This document shows, piece by piece, positions 16,001 to 23,615 of a stretch of DNA of 29,139 bases; the stretch's first letter is position 1, and each line of letters starts with the position of its first letter. A program made the position numbers and the translations under genes. This DNA is from an uncultured Faecalibacterium sp. (GTDB lineage: Bacteria > Bacillota > Clostridia > Oscillospirales > Ruminococcaceae), in contig CAKTFD010000013.1 in NCBI GenBank assembly GCA_934553285.1, positions 1-29,139 of the forward strand, given 5' to 3'. Below the pieces are notes generated by a model that ran no database searches, had not been told where the DNA came from, and saw only the letters and a list, made by a program, of their open reading frames with translations.

Positions 16001-16678
16001 ATGAAAGAACAGCTGTATCATCTGTTGGCGCAACAGGGAGATATGACCTGGCAGCAGATCACTGCGCATATCTGTGTCAGCAGTTTGCTGGGGCTGTTGA
16101 TCTTCCTCTCCTATGCATTTTCCCACAAAGGGACTATTTACAGCAAAAAGTTTGGCGTGACCCTTGTTCTGCTGACCGTCATGACCGGAACGGTTATGAC
16201 CGTTATCGGCAACAACATTGCGCTTTCGCTCGGCATGGTGGGTGCTTTGTCCATCGTGCGTTTTCGTACTGCGTTGAAGGATTCGCGGGATACTGCGTAT
16301 GTTTTCTGGACCATCATCGTTGGCATCTGCTGCGGTGTTGGTGATTACCTGGTCGCCGCCATCGGCAGTACGGCGATCTTTTTGATCCTGCTCATTTTTG
16401 GCTCTGTGCGCAGCGACACGCGGATGCTGCTGATCATCCGTGCCGACCGGAATTGCTGCGCTGCCATAGAAGCTCTTGTGTTCCAGTGTTTTGCGCACAG
16501 TGCAGTCCTCCGCGTACGGAACTCTACCCGGCAGCGTGTAGAGTATATCTATGAACTGTCCCGTAAAACGCTGGAACGCGCACAGCACGCTTTCCCCACA
16601 CTGATCTCTGATTTTTATGCGCTGGGCGATGTTGAATGTGTAAACTTTGTGGCGCAGAGTGATGAGATCTACAACTAA
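16001..16678 (+). CDS. DUF4956 membrane protein, copy 2
   Basis: A 225-residue paralogue of the protein at 11954, with four predicted membrane segments in residues 20-145, the same core (SLGMVGALSIVRFRTALKD) and a soluble C-terminal domain. AAGGAG (15988-15993) seven bases upstream fixes the start and overlaps the VTC stop codon, so the two are coupled. The pairing VTC then DUF4956 is repeated in both operons in the same order, which argues for a direct partnership such as a membrane channel or anchor for the product of the VTC enzyme. That partnership is inference; the domain has no established biochemical role that I know. Confidence 0.85.
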   Translation: MKEQLYHLLAQQGDMTWQQITAHICVSSLLGLLIFLSYAFSHKGTIYSKKFGVTLVLLTVMTGTVMTVIGNNIALSLGMVGALSIVRFRTALKDSRDTAYVFWTIIVGICCGVGDYLVAAIGSTAIFLILLIFGSVRSDTRMLLIIRADRNCCAAIEALVFQCFAHSAVLRVRNSTRQRVEYIYELSRKTLERAQHAFPTLISDFYALGDVECVNFVAQSDEIYN

Positions 16679-16687
16679 AAAACGCAG

Positions 16688-18166
16688 ATGAAGTACAAAC
16701 TGCTCGGACTGGCCGCCTGTGCTGCCGCGATCTTTCTTTCCGTCCTCGCACCGCTTCTTTTCAGTGGGCATAAAAAGGTCGCGCGCGTTCATCAGCATCG
16801 GCAGGCCGTGCCGGAGCATCCGTGTACCGAAACGGATGATGGCGGGCTGTGCACCTATCTTCCCATCGTGGAAATCGATACCGCCGGGGCAGCGATCCCT
16901 GGGCGGCCCATTTTGCAAACTGCCACCGAGCTTCTCTATACCACGGCAGCCGATGGCGGTACTACCATCGGCGCAGAGCTAAAGGTCATCGGGACCGATC
17001 CTTCGGTGTACCACCATGCAAACGACCCGGGAGATCTGACTTCCCCTATCCGCATCCGTATCCGCGGAAATTCCTCCCGCTATTTCGATAAGCCCAGCTA
17101 TGCGATACGCCTGGTGGACGAAAACGGGGCCAATGCGCCTGCCACCATCATGGGGATGGATGCACACCACGAATGGGTGCTGTACGGGCCGTGGCTGGAC
17201 AAGACCGCCATCCGGAATTACATGTTTTACAATCTGGCTGGCGAAATGATGGATTATGCCCCCAATGTCCGGTTCTGCGAGGTACTGCTGAACGGCGAAT
17301 ATCAGGGGCTTTATGTGATGACTGAGCGCATCACCGGCGGAAAAAACGGCGCGCGGCTGGCGCTGACCGTCAGCGCAAAAAGACGTTCGTATACCGGATA
17401 TCTGCTGCGGCTGGACCACCAGGACCCCAATGCAGAACCGCTGAACACCTTTACGGCCTATACCCATACCACTCCCCTGATGCTGCAGCTCGAGTATCCG
17501 GGAAAGCAAAATCTGGACGCTGCGCAGATCCATGCGATCCAGCAGGATTTTTCAGCTTTTGAAAGCGCTTTGTATTCCTCTGCTTCTGACAGCTCCAGAC
17601 AGGACTACCGGCGGCAGATCGATGTTGACAGTTTTGTCGATTACTTTATCCTCAACGAACTGAGCAGCAATGCAGATGCCGGAACCTATTCCACCTATAT
17701 CTATAAAGGCATCGATGGGCGGTTCCATATGTGCGTCTGGGATTTCAACAATGCCTGCAACAACTATTTTGAGGAAGAGATCCCGGCCGAGGGATTCTTT
17801 ATGCAAAACCGTTTGTGGTTTTGTATGCTGATGAAGGACAAGGATTTTACAGCGCGCATCATTTATCGCTACCGTCAGCTTCGCAAAGGCATCCTGAGCG
17901 AGCAGGCGTTGGACGATTACATGGATGAAACGCTGGTTTTTATTGCACCTGCGCTCAAACGGAACGATGCGCGCTGGGGCGATGCTGCCACGCAGGCAAA
18001 TCTGCTGCGCCCCGCAGCGCGCAACCTGAACAGCCGTTCGGCGGCAGAGGGGCAGTTGAAGGGCTATCTGCACTATCGCGGAGATTGGCTGGATGCCCAT
18101 ATCGATACGCTCCGGCAGTATTCCGCGCCTTCCCGGGTAAACGCATACAATGGGGTGAACCGTTGA
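16688..18166 (+). CDS. CotH-family kinase, membrane-anchored, copy 2
   Basis: A 492-residue protein with an N-terminal signal anchor (LGLAACAAAIFLSVLAPLLF). The CotH domain includes IRIRGNSSRYFDKPSYAIRL (R126-N128, with the family lysine in DKPSY), YMFYNLAGEM, LLNGEYQGLYVMTERI, the loop NADAGTYSTYIYK (N328, D330) and CVWDFNNACNN (W351, D352). These fit the ATP- and metal-binding positions of CotH kinases. It lacks the Fn3-like tail and the lipobox of the copy at 9360, and its last motif has N where copy 1 has D. It lies nine bases after DUF4956 copy 2 and one base before the glycosidase-like gene. The target is unknown; a surface polymer or protein made by this operon is likely. Confidence 0.88.
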   Translation: MKYKLLGLAACAAAIFLSVLAPLLFSGHKKVARVHQHRQAVPEHPCTETDDGGLCTYLPIVEIDTAGAAIPGRPILQTATELLYTTAADGGTTIGAELKVIGTDPSVYHHANDPGDLTSPIRIRIRGNSSRYFDKPSYAIRLVDENGANAPATIMGMDAHHEWVLYGPWLDKTAIRNYMFYNLAGEMMDYAPNVRFCEVLLNGEYQGLYVMTERITGGKNGARLALTVSAKRRSYTGYLLRLDHQDPNAEPLNTFTAYTHTTPLMLQLEYPGKQNLDAAQIHAIQQDFSAFESALYSSASDSSRQDYRRQIDVDSFVDYFILNELSSNADAGTYSTYIYKGIDGRFHMCVWDFNNACNNYFEEEIPAEGFFMQNRLWFCMLMKDKDFTARIIYRYRQLRKGILSEQALDDYMDETLVFIAPALKRNDARWGDAATQANLLRPAARNLNSRSAAEGQLKGYLHYRGDWLDAHIDTLRQYSAPSRVNAYNGVNR

Positions 18167-18167
18167 A

Positions 18168-20339
18168 ATGAAGCGTTTTGTCGTTGCGCTCTCCTGTCTG
18201 CTGGCGGCCGGCTTTGTGCTGTTTTTACTGCTATTTGCAGGAGGCTTTTCACTCCGGCACCGCGAAAACACGCCGCCGCATCTGACTGCCCGCACACAGG
18301 GCAAGCAGTTTCAGCTTTGCAGCGCAGACGGCTGGACAGACTTTTCGATACGCGGGGTCGATCTGGGCAGCGGGATGCCCGGTGCATGGCCATCTGAGCA
18401 TAAGATCGACCAGGATACCTACCTGCGCTGGTTTGAAATGATCCGCCAGATGGGGGCCAATGTTATCCGCGTATACGGCATCCAGAGCACTTCCTTTTAT
18501 CAGGCGCTTTCAGCTTTCAATGCAGCCGCCGCAACGCCGCTGTATCTGATCCAGGGGGTCTGGGTGGACGAGCAGGTGCAGAATACGCCCATAGATGTCT
18601 GCGCTGCAAAATACCGGCTGCGCCTGCTGGAAGAATGCCGGACAACGGTGGATGTGCTGCACGGCCGCCGCTTTCTCCTGAAAGATCCCACCGTTGGAAA
18701 CTGCGGCTTATTTTCGTACGATGTTTCGGACTGGGTGATTGGTTATGTGATCGGCAGCGAATGGGCAGACCTCGCCGTGGCGTATACAGACCAATCTCAT
18801 CCGGATATGCCCGCCTATACAGGCGACTATCTTTACTCCCAACCGGGTGCGACTGCGTTTGAAACGCTGCTTGCCGAAGCAGGCGATCAGCTGATCGCCT
18901 ACGAGAGCCGAAAATATGCCGCGCAAAAGCCGCTCTCCTTTGCCAACAGCAGATCGACCGACCCATTCACCTACCCGGATGATATCACGGAGTTTTTCAG
19001 CAAATGTGCCGCCATTGATACGGAACATATCCGCCCTGCGGAAAAATACCAGAGCGGCCTGTTTGCCAGTTACAGCGTATATGCCTATGATATGGACTAT
19101 CTGTCCCTGATGCCGCCGGAGCAGTGGGATACGCTGGTGCAAAAACCGGCAGCACTGCAGGACTGCAACGGAACAAATTGCAGTACAAACACCTATCTTG
19201 CCTATCTGAAATTATTGAACGCCCATCACACGATGCCGGTCGTTGTCATTGCGTTTGGTGGGAGCAGCAGCCGCGGCATGGTGCAGCAGAACAGTGCCAC
19301 CAATTGCCGGAATGGGCATATGTCTGAATCCGAGCAGAGTGCCGAACTTGTAAAATGCTATAGGGACATTGCAGCCTCCGGGTGCGCGGGAGCCTGTATA
19401 TTTTCATGGCAGGATGCGTGGAGCAAGCGGATCTGGAATACCATGTACGCCTGCGACCTTAACCGCAGCATCTATTGGAGCGATGCCCAGACCTGCAGCC
19501 AGCACTTTGGCCTGCTGGCCTTTGACCCCGGCCAGATCAGTACCTGCATCGTGGATGGCGATGTTTCGGAGTGGTCTGTGCATGATGTTGTAAAGCAGTA
19601 TCCTGACGGTTCTTCTATCAGTATCCGGTACGATGAAGGCTATCTGTATCTGCGCGTTTACCGGCCGGGGTATCAGTTCGGGCAGGACACCCTTTATATC
19701 CCCATCGATACTACGCCAAAAACCGGTTCTCTGCGGTGTTTTTTCCCTGCAGTGGCATTTGATAAGCCTGCAGATTTTCTGATCTGTATTCATGGCACAG
19801 CGGACTCAGCCCTGCTGGTACAGGACCGCTATCATGCCATCCATGCAAATTACGAGCAGGAGCTGACCGGCACCGATGCCTATATCGCCCCACCTGCCCG
19901 GGACAGCGCCGCGTTTGAGGTAGCGGCAATGGCGGTAAAGGACTCTGCGGAGCAGTTCCGGAACACTTTTACCGGGCTTGACCGCTTTGAAACAGGTCAC
20001 CTGCGCTACGGGACTGCCGACCCGGACAGCGCAGCCTATGATTCCCTGGCCGATTTTATGGCCTGCGGCGAAAACCTGGAACTTCGCCTCCCATGGGCTA
20101 TGCTGAACTTTGCCGACCCCTCCCGTATGCAGATCCATGATGATTACTATGACGGCAGTTACGGAGTACGGTTTATCTCCCTTCGGCAGATCTCCGTTGG
20201 GCTTGGAACTGCCGACCGCACCATTGAAATGGGCACGCATTCCCTGCAAGGCTGGAAAAACAGGCCGACCTGGCATGAGCGTCTGAAACCCGCTTACTAT
20301 GCCATGCAAAAGGTCTGGACAAACGGTGGCGTATCATGA
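18168..20339 (+). CDS. Membrane-anchored TIM-barrel glycoside hydrolase-like protein
   Basis: A 723-residue protein with one N-terminal membrane anchor (residues about 4-27). The barrel domain begins FSIRGVDLGSGMPGAWPSEH and continues MGANVIRVYGIQSTSFY, PLYLIQGVWVDEQ, IGYVIGSEWADLAV, VVVIAFGGSSSRG and GACIFSWQDAW. This resembles family 2/5-type glycosidases or transglycosidases; the glutamate in IGSEW is the best acid/base candidate, while the usual second glutamate is not obvious in FSWQDAW, so it may be a binding or transfer protein. The C-terminal third (from about 460, IVDGDVSEWSVHDV) is a beta-sandwich like CBM9 domains. It starts one base after the CotH stop and ends overlapping the next ATG. 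A role in trimming or attaching the polymer of this operon is inferred from context. Confidence 0.75.
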   Translation: MKRFVVALSCLLAAGFVLFLLLFAGGFSLRHRENTPPHLTARTQGKQFQLCSADGWTDFSIRGVDLGSGMPGAWPSEHKIDQDTYLRWFEMIRQMGANVIRVYGIQSTSFYQALSAFNAAAATPLYLIQGVWVDEQVQNTPIDVCAAKYRLRLLEECRTTVDVLHGRRFLLKDPTVGNCGLFSYDVSDWVIGYVIGSEWADLAVAYTDQSHPDMPAYTGDYLYSQPGATAFETLLAEAGDQLIAYESRKYAAQKPLSFANSRSTDPFTYPDDITEFFSKCAAIDTEHIRPAEKYQSGLFASYSVYAYDMDYLSLMPPEQWDTLVQKPAALQDCNGTNCSTNTYLAYLKLLNAHHTMPVVVIAFGGSSSRGMVQQNSATNCRNGHMSESEQSAELVKCYRDIAASGCAGACIFSWQDAWSKRIWNTMYACDLNRSIYWSDAQTCSQHFGLLAFDPGQISTCIVDGDVSEWSVHDVVKQYPDGSSISIRYDEGYLYLRVYRPGYQFGQDTLYIPIDTTPKTGSLRCFFPAVAFDKPADFLICIHGTADSALLVQDRYHAIHANYEQELTGTDAYIAPPARDSAAFEVAAMAVKDSAEQFRNTFTGLDRFETGHLRYGTADPDSAAYDSLADFMACGENLELRLPWAMLNFADPSRMQIHDDYYDGSYGVRFISLRQISVGLGTADRTIEMGTHSLQGWKNRPTWHERLKPAYYAMQKVWTNGGVS

Positions 20340-21436
20340 TCGTTTCCTTTTTTCTTGGCTTTTATTATATGGTATGCATCGGTGTGCTGCTGTTCAATTT
20401 CCGGCATGTATTCTCCGCGCACCTTACGCGGGCACGGCTGATTTTGCACAAAGAGCATTATCTGGCCCTGTTCCGGTACCTTTCGGAGCAGGAACAGGAC
20501 GGAGCGCCGGAAGCCGAAATCGTGCATTCTCTCTGTTCCCCGCTCCACCTGATTGCATTTCAGCTTGCAGCCGATGCGTTTGAAGCTGCCGATGCCGCTG
20601 CGGCCGCTGCGGTAAGGCCTGCACTTGCCCGCTATCTGCAAAAAAGCTGCCGCTATTATGTCAACCGCCCTGCTGCGGTCCAGGCCTGTTATTCGCTGTC
20701 CGTTACCCGCTTTCAGGTAATGGAATACGCCCCCTCCGAAGCTGTCACTGCCTTTTTGCTAAAGCAGATCCGTGAGGGGCCGCGGTGCTGCAACGTTGAA
20801 AACTCGCTGCGGGCGCTCTGCAGTGCCGGGCAGGTCCCGCTTATGCTGGCGGTTTTTGCGGAGCTGAACAAGGCATCCTGCGCGCCCCTGAGCGAAGCTG
20901 CACTGGTGGACAGTTTGCTGACCTTTGCGCATCCGGACGCACTGATCGCCCCGCTATGGGAGCAGTTTTCTGGCTACCGCATTGAACTGCAGCGCAGTCT
21001 GCTGGCCTATATCTGTGCCGCATCTGGCAGCTGGGGCGCGCAGATCCTGGCACTGCTGGCTGCAGCCGATGACAGCGCGCTGCAGATCTCCTGTGTACGC
21101 TACCTTGGCAGATACCCGGACGAGCGGTTTCTCCCGGCTTTGTACCATCTGGCAGAGGAAAGCGAAACCACCGCAGAGGAAGTTGCTGCTGCCTGCGCAG
21201 ATGTCCTGGCTGCTTACCCGTGTGAAGAAACGCTCCGCCGCCTGAAACACATGCTGTACAGCCAAAGCTGGCCTGTGCGCAGCAGCGCTGCAGCCAGCCT
21301 GCAAAAGCTGTGCCCTGCCCGGGAGGAACTGCAGGACATCCTGACCGGTGCCGACTGCGCCGCAAAGGCGCTTTTGCAATACCATCTGGGCATTGCCCCG
21401 GAAACCGAAGCGGCAAAGGAGATGGCACCCACATGA
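20336..21436 (+). CDS. Membrane-anchored HEAT-repeat protein
   Basis: A 366-residue protein with a single N-terminal membrane helix (about residues 1-22) and then an almost entirely helical cytoplasmic part. The C-terminal half shows HEAT-like pairs of helices, for example DDSALQISCVRYLGRYPDER, AAACADVLAAYP and SWPVRSSAAASLQKL. The composition is rich in alanine, leucine and cysteine. It overlaps both neighbours by ATGA, which ties it to the GT2 gene downstream. By analogy with PelE, a membrane-attached helical-repeat protein next to a synthase, I infer a scaffold for the glycosyltransferase. No catalytic motif is visible. Confidence 0.75.
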   Translation: MIVSFFLGFYYMVCIGVLLFNFRHVFSAHLTRARLILHKEHYLALFRYLSEQEQDGAPEAEIVHSLCSPLHLIAFQLAADAFEAADAAAAAAVRPALARYLQKSCRYYVNRPAAVQACYSLSVTRFQVMEYAPSEAVTAFLLKQIREGPRCCNVENSLRALCSAGQVPLMLAVFAELNKASCAPLSEAALVDSLLTFAHPDALIAPLWEQFSGYRIELQRSLLAYICAASGSWGAQILALLAAADDSALQISCVRYLGRYPDERFLPALYHLAEESETTAEEVAAACADVLAAYPCEETLRRLKHMLYSQSWPVRSSAAASLQKLCPAREELQDILTGADCAAKALLQYHLGIAPETEAAKEMAPT

Positions 21437-22833
21437 TACAGCTGTTCCCGCTCTTTCTGGGCTGTGCCACCCTCTTTTTTCTGATCTACCTGATCGTCTG
21501 CTCCACCTTTCTGTTCCTGTCTGTGATCATTGGCGCTTCGGAGCTGTACCAGAAAAAAGAGCTGGACTACTTACAGCCCCGGCTCCGGCAGGACTGCTGC
21601 CTTCCGATTTCCATTCTCGTCCCCGCCTATAACGAAGAGGTCACGGTCGTGGAGACCATCCGTTCCCTGTTGGCACTGCAGTACAAGCACTACGAGATCG
21701 TGATCCTGGATGATGGCTCAACGGATACCACCGCTGCGCGCCTGATAGAAGCGTTCCATATGCAGCAGGTCTCCCGCCCGATCCGCATACAGCTTGCCTG
21801 CCAGCCGGTGCAGGCCGTTTATGAATGCCGCAGCGAAAAGGTCCTCATCACGCTGCTCCGGAAAAAGAACGGCGGAAAAGCGGACAGCCTGAACCTTGGC
21901 ATCAACTGTGCGCGGTACCCCTACTTTATCTGCATGGATGCAGATTCCTGCCTGCAATACGACTCGCTGGAACGGATCGTACGCCCTGTGCTGGAAAATA
22001 AAAACGTGATCGCTGTCGGCGGCAGCATCCGGCCTGCAAACGGTGTCCGCATTCAGGACGGCCATGTTGTGCAATACCACCTGCCCCGCAACCTGCTGGC
22101 CTGTATGCAGGCGCTGGAGTACGACCGCTCGTTTCTGGCAGCACGTATCCTGCTGGATAAATTTAACGGCAATCTTATCATTTCCGGGGCCTTTGGCCTG
22201 TTTGAAAAGGCCGCTGTGATCGCCGCAGGCGGGTACGACCCCAACACTATGGGAGAGGATATGGAGCTTGTGGTCCGGCTGCATGCGTTTTGCCGCCTCA
22301 CCCAGCGTCCCTACCGGATCAAATACGCTTCGGATGCGATCTGCTGGTCGCAGGCACCGGAACGGCTCAGCGAGCTGAAAAAGCAGCGCAGACGGTGGCA
22401 GCGCGGCCTGTTCCAAACGCTGTGGAAGCATCGCAGGATGTTTGCCAACCCACGCTATGGCGTCGTTGGCACTGTTTCCTACCCGCACTTTTTGTTTTAC
22501 GAGTTTCTTTCGCCCTACATCGAAGTGTTAGGCATATTGATGGTGCTGCTTTCCATTGCAATGGACATGCTGAACCTCCGGTACACGGTCCTGCTTTTTG
22601 TGGTTTATGCGGTGTACGGCGCACTGCTTTCCATCACCGCCTTTTTCTCCCGTATCCATACCATCGATCTAAATGTTTCCCTTCGCGACCTCGGCAAAGC
22701 ACTCCTGTTGTGTTTGTTTGAGATCTTCTTCCTCCGGCTCTACCTTACCATGGTAAGAGTCACCGCATTTATCGGCTACAAAAAGAACCGGCTGAACTGG
22801 GATAAACTGGAGCGTCAGAAGCTGAACACCTGA
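21433..22833 (+). CDS. Processive family 2 glycosyltransferase, membrane-bound
   Basis: A 466-residue GT2 enzyme of the poly-N-acetylglucosamine/cellulose/hyaluronan synthase type. One membrane helix at the N-terminus (about 5-35), then the catalytic domain with ILVPAYNEE, the UDP-binding DDGSTD (D93, D94), MDADS (D169, D171), GEDMEL (E275, D276) and the processive QRRRW (Q318-W322), and two to four membrane helices at the C-terminus. Such enzymes polymerise a sugar from its nucleotide donor and often export the chain through their own membrane part. The start is the ATG overlapping the HEAT stop (ATGA). The donor sugar cannot be told from sequence. It is the last gene of the second operon and gives it a synthase distinct from PelF. 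Confidence 0.9.
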   Translation: MIQLFPLFLGCATLFFLIYLIVCSTFLFLSVIIGASELYQKKELDYLQPRLRQDCCLPISILVPAYNEEVTVVETIRSLLALQYKHYEIVILDDGSTDTTAARLIEAFHMQQVSRPIRIQLACQPVQAVYECRSEKVLITLLRKKNGGKADSLNLGINCARYPYFICMDADSCLQYDSLERIVRPVLENKNVIAVGGSIRPANGVRIQDGHVVQYHLPRNLLACMQALEYDRSFLAARILLDKFNGNLIISGAFGLFEKAAVIAAGGYDPNTMGEDMELVVRLHAFCRLTQRPYRIKYASDAICWSQAPERLSELKKQRRRWQRGLFQTLWKHRRMFANPRYGVVGTVSYPHFLFYEFLSPYIEVLGILMVLLSIAMDMLNLRYTVLLFVVYAVYGALLSITAFFSRIHTIDLNVSLRDLGKALLLCLFEIFFLRLYLTMVRVTAFIGYKKNRLNWDKLERQKLNT

Positions 22834-22864
22834 TTTTCTGCCCGGGATGCATCGAAAAAATGCC

Positions 22865-22888
22865 AAAGCAGCTCCTTCTCCCTGCTTT
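22865..22888. terminator. Short hairpin between convergent genes
   Basis: AAAGCAG and CTGCTTT flank a ten-base loop. On the plus strand the hairpin is followed by only a short T-run; on the minus strand it is followed by GGCATTTTTT. It may end both the GT2 operon and the small minus-strand gene. The stem is short. Confidence 0.42.
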
Positions 22889-23197
22889 TCATAAGGACAC
22901 TACGATCCCGATAAAAACTGCCACCGCGACCACGAGCATCGCCATACCAAACATTACGTTCAACGTAGCATTCTCTAAATCGGGGTCAGTGTAATCCTTC
23001 CGATCATAGGGGATCTGCGGTGCGGCATTGGTCTTTTCTGGCATATGCGCCGGTGCTGCAGCTGGGCTGGTATGTACCGTGCTGCGCGTACCGCTGCATC
23101 TGCCTGCACCGGACGAATTGGGGAAGGTGCTCTTGAAGGTCTGGGTGTAGTGGGCGTATCCCTCTGCGCCGCTGCCGAAATATCCGTAATCTGCCAT
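22889..23197 (-). CDS. Small tail-anchored membrane protein, function unknown
   Basis: A 102-residue protein starting MADYGYFGSGAEGYAHYTQT, a polar Gly/Ser/Tyr-rich N-terminal half, an acidic stretch (DRKDYTDPDLENA) and a C-terminal membrane helix (VMFGMAMLVVAVAVFIGIVV). The ribosome site GGAAAGGAG is eight bases before the ATG and the gene has its own -10 box. I do not recognise a family. The layout, a cytoplasmic polar head with one helix at the very end, suggests a tail-anchored protein. It is convergent with the GT2 operon and divergent from the toxin-antitoxin locus, so it probably belongs to neither. Confidence 0.72.
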   Translation of the reverse strand: MADYGYFGSGAEGYAHYTQTFKSTFPNSSGAGRCSGTRSTVHTSPAAAPAHMPEKTNAAPQIPYDRKDYTDPDLENATLNVMFGMAMLVVAVAVFIGIVVSL

Positions 23198-23240
23198 CTG
23201 TTGTACTCCTTTCCGTGCCCACTTATGGGCTTCCGGCCTG

Positions 23241-23246
23241 ATTATA
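23241..23246 (-). promoter_or_regulatory. -10 box (TATAAT) of the small membrane protein gene
   Basis: A perfect TATAAT on the minus strand, 44 bases upstream of the start codon. I find no good -35 box at 16-19 bases, so the promoter is only partly supported. Confidence 0.4.
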
Positions 23247-23404
23247 ACACTTCAAAAGTCCAATAAACAGGAACAGTAGTTCACAAAATCGGAACATTTT
23301 CGGGCAGACTTTATCAAATTGATGTAAGTTGGATCCTTCCAATCTTGAAGCAAATTGAACTTTTGAACATTTACATTTACTTCTTGGCCCGCCGGGATAT
23401 GTGC

Positions 23405-23433
23405 TTGACAATCAGCGCATTATCGCATATAAT
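23405..23433 (+). promoter_or_regulatory. Consensus SigA promoter of the type III toxin-antitoxin locus
   Basis: A perfect TTGACA (23405-23410), 17-base spacer and perfect TATAAT (23428-23433). It is the strongest promoter in the window. This fits the need of a type III system for a large excess of antitoxin RNA over toxin mRNA. Transcription should start near 23440, about 26 bases before the first repeat. Confidence 0.92.
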
Positions 23434-23465
23434 ATAGGTGAAGAGAAGCCAAAAGGCCACTCTTT

Positions 23466-23566
23466 CAAATGTTTGTCGCTCCTCGATATGCGACTGATAA
23501 ATAGTCGAGTGCAAATGTTTGTCGCTGCTAGGCATGCGACTGATAAATAGCCTAGTGCAAATGTTT
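23466..23566 (+). ncRNA. cptI: CptI-type antitoxin RNA: two 46-nt pseudoknot repeats and a partial third
   Basis: Two tandem 46-base units (23466-23511, 23512-23557), then CAAATGTTT of a third. In each unit GTCGC (positions 10-14) can pair with GCGAC (25-29), and positions 17-21 can pair with 40-44. The two stems interleave, so the fold is an H-type pseudoknot. The second stem is CTCGA/TCGAG in unit 1 and CTAGG/CCTAG in unit 2: two of its five pairs differ by compensatory double changes (C-G to A-T, A-T to G-C). That is direct evidence for a conserved RNA structure. In type III systems the toxin cuts the repeat transcript into single units that bind and inhibit it. Confidence 0.9.
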
Positions 23567-23598
23567 AGCCCCATTCTTCTGGATGGGGCTGTTTTATT
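23567..23598 (+). terminator. Terminator between antitoxin repeats and toxin gene
   Basis: AGCCCCAT and ATGGGGCT form a perfect eight-pair stem with an eight-base loop, followed by GTTTTATTGTTT. In type III systems a leaky terminator at this place keeps toxin expression low relative to antitoxin RNA. Confidence 0.88.
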
Positions 23599-23615
23599 GT
23601 TTAAGAGGTTTATAG

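Noticed and set aside
23466..23566. Short repeats that could be read as a CRISPR array
   Set aside because: The units are contiguous, with no unique spacers, and form covarying pseudoknots upstream of a CptN-like toxin gene, so they are an antitoxin RNA.
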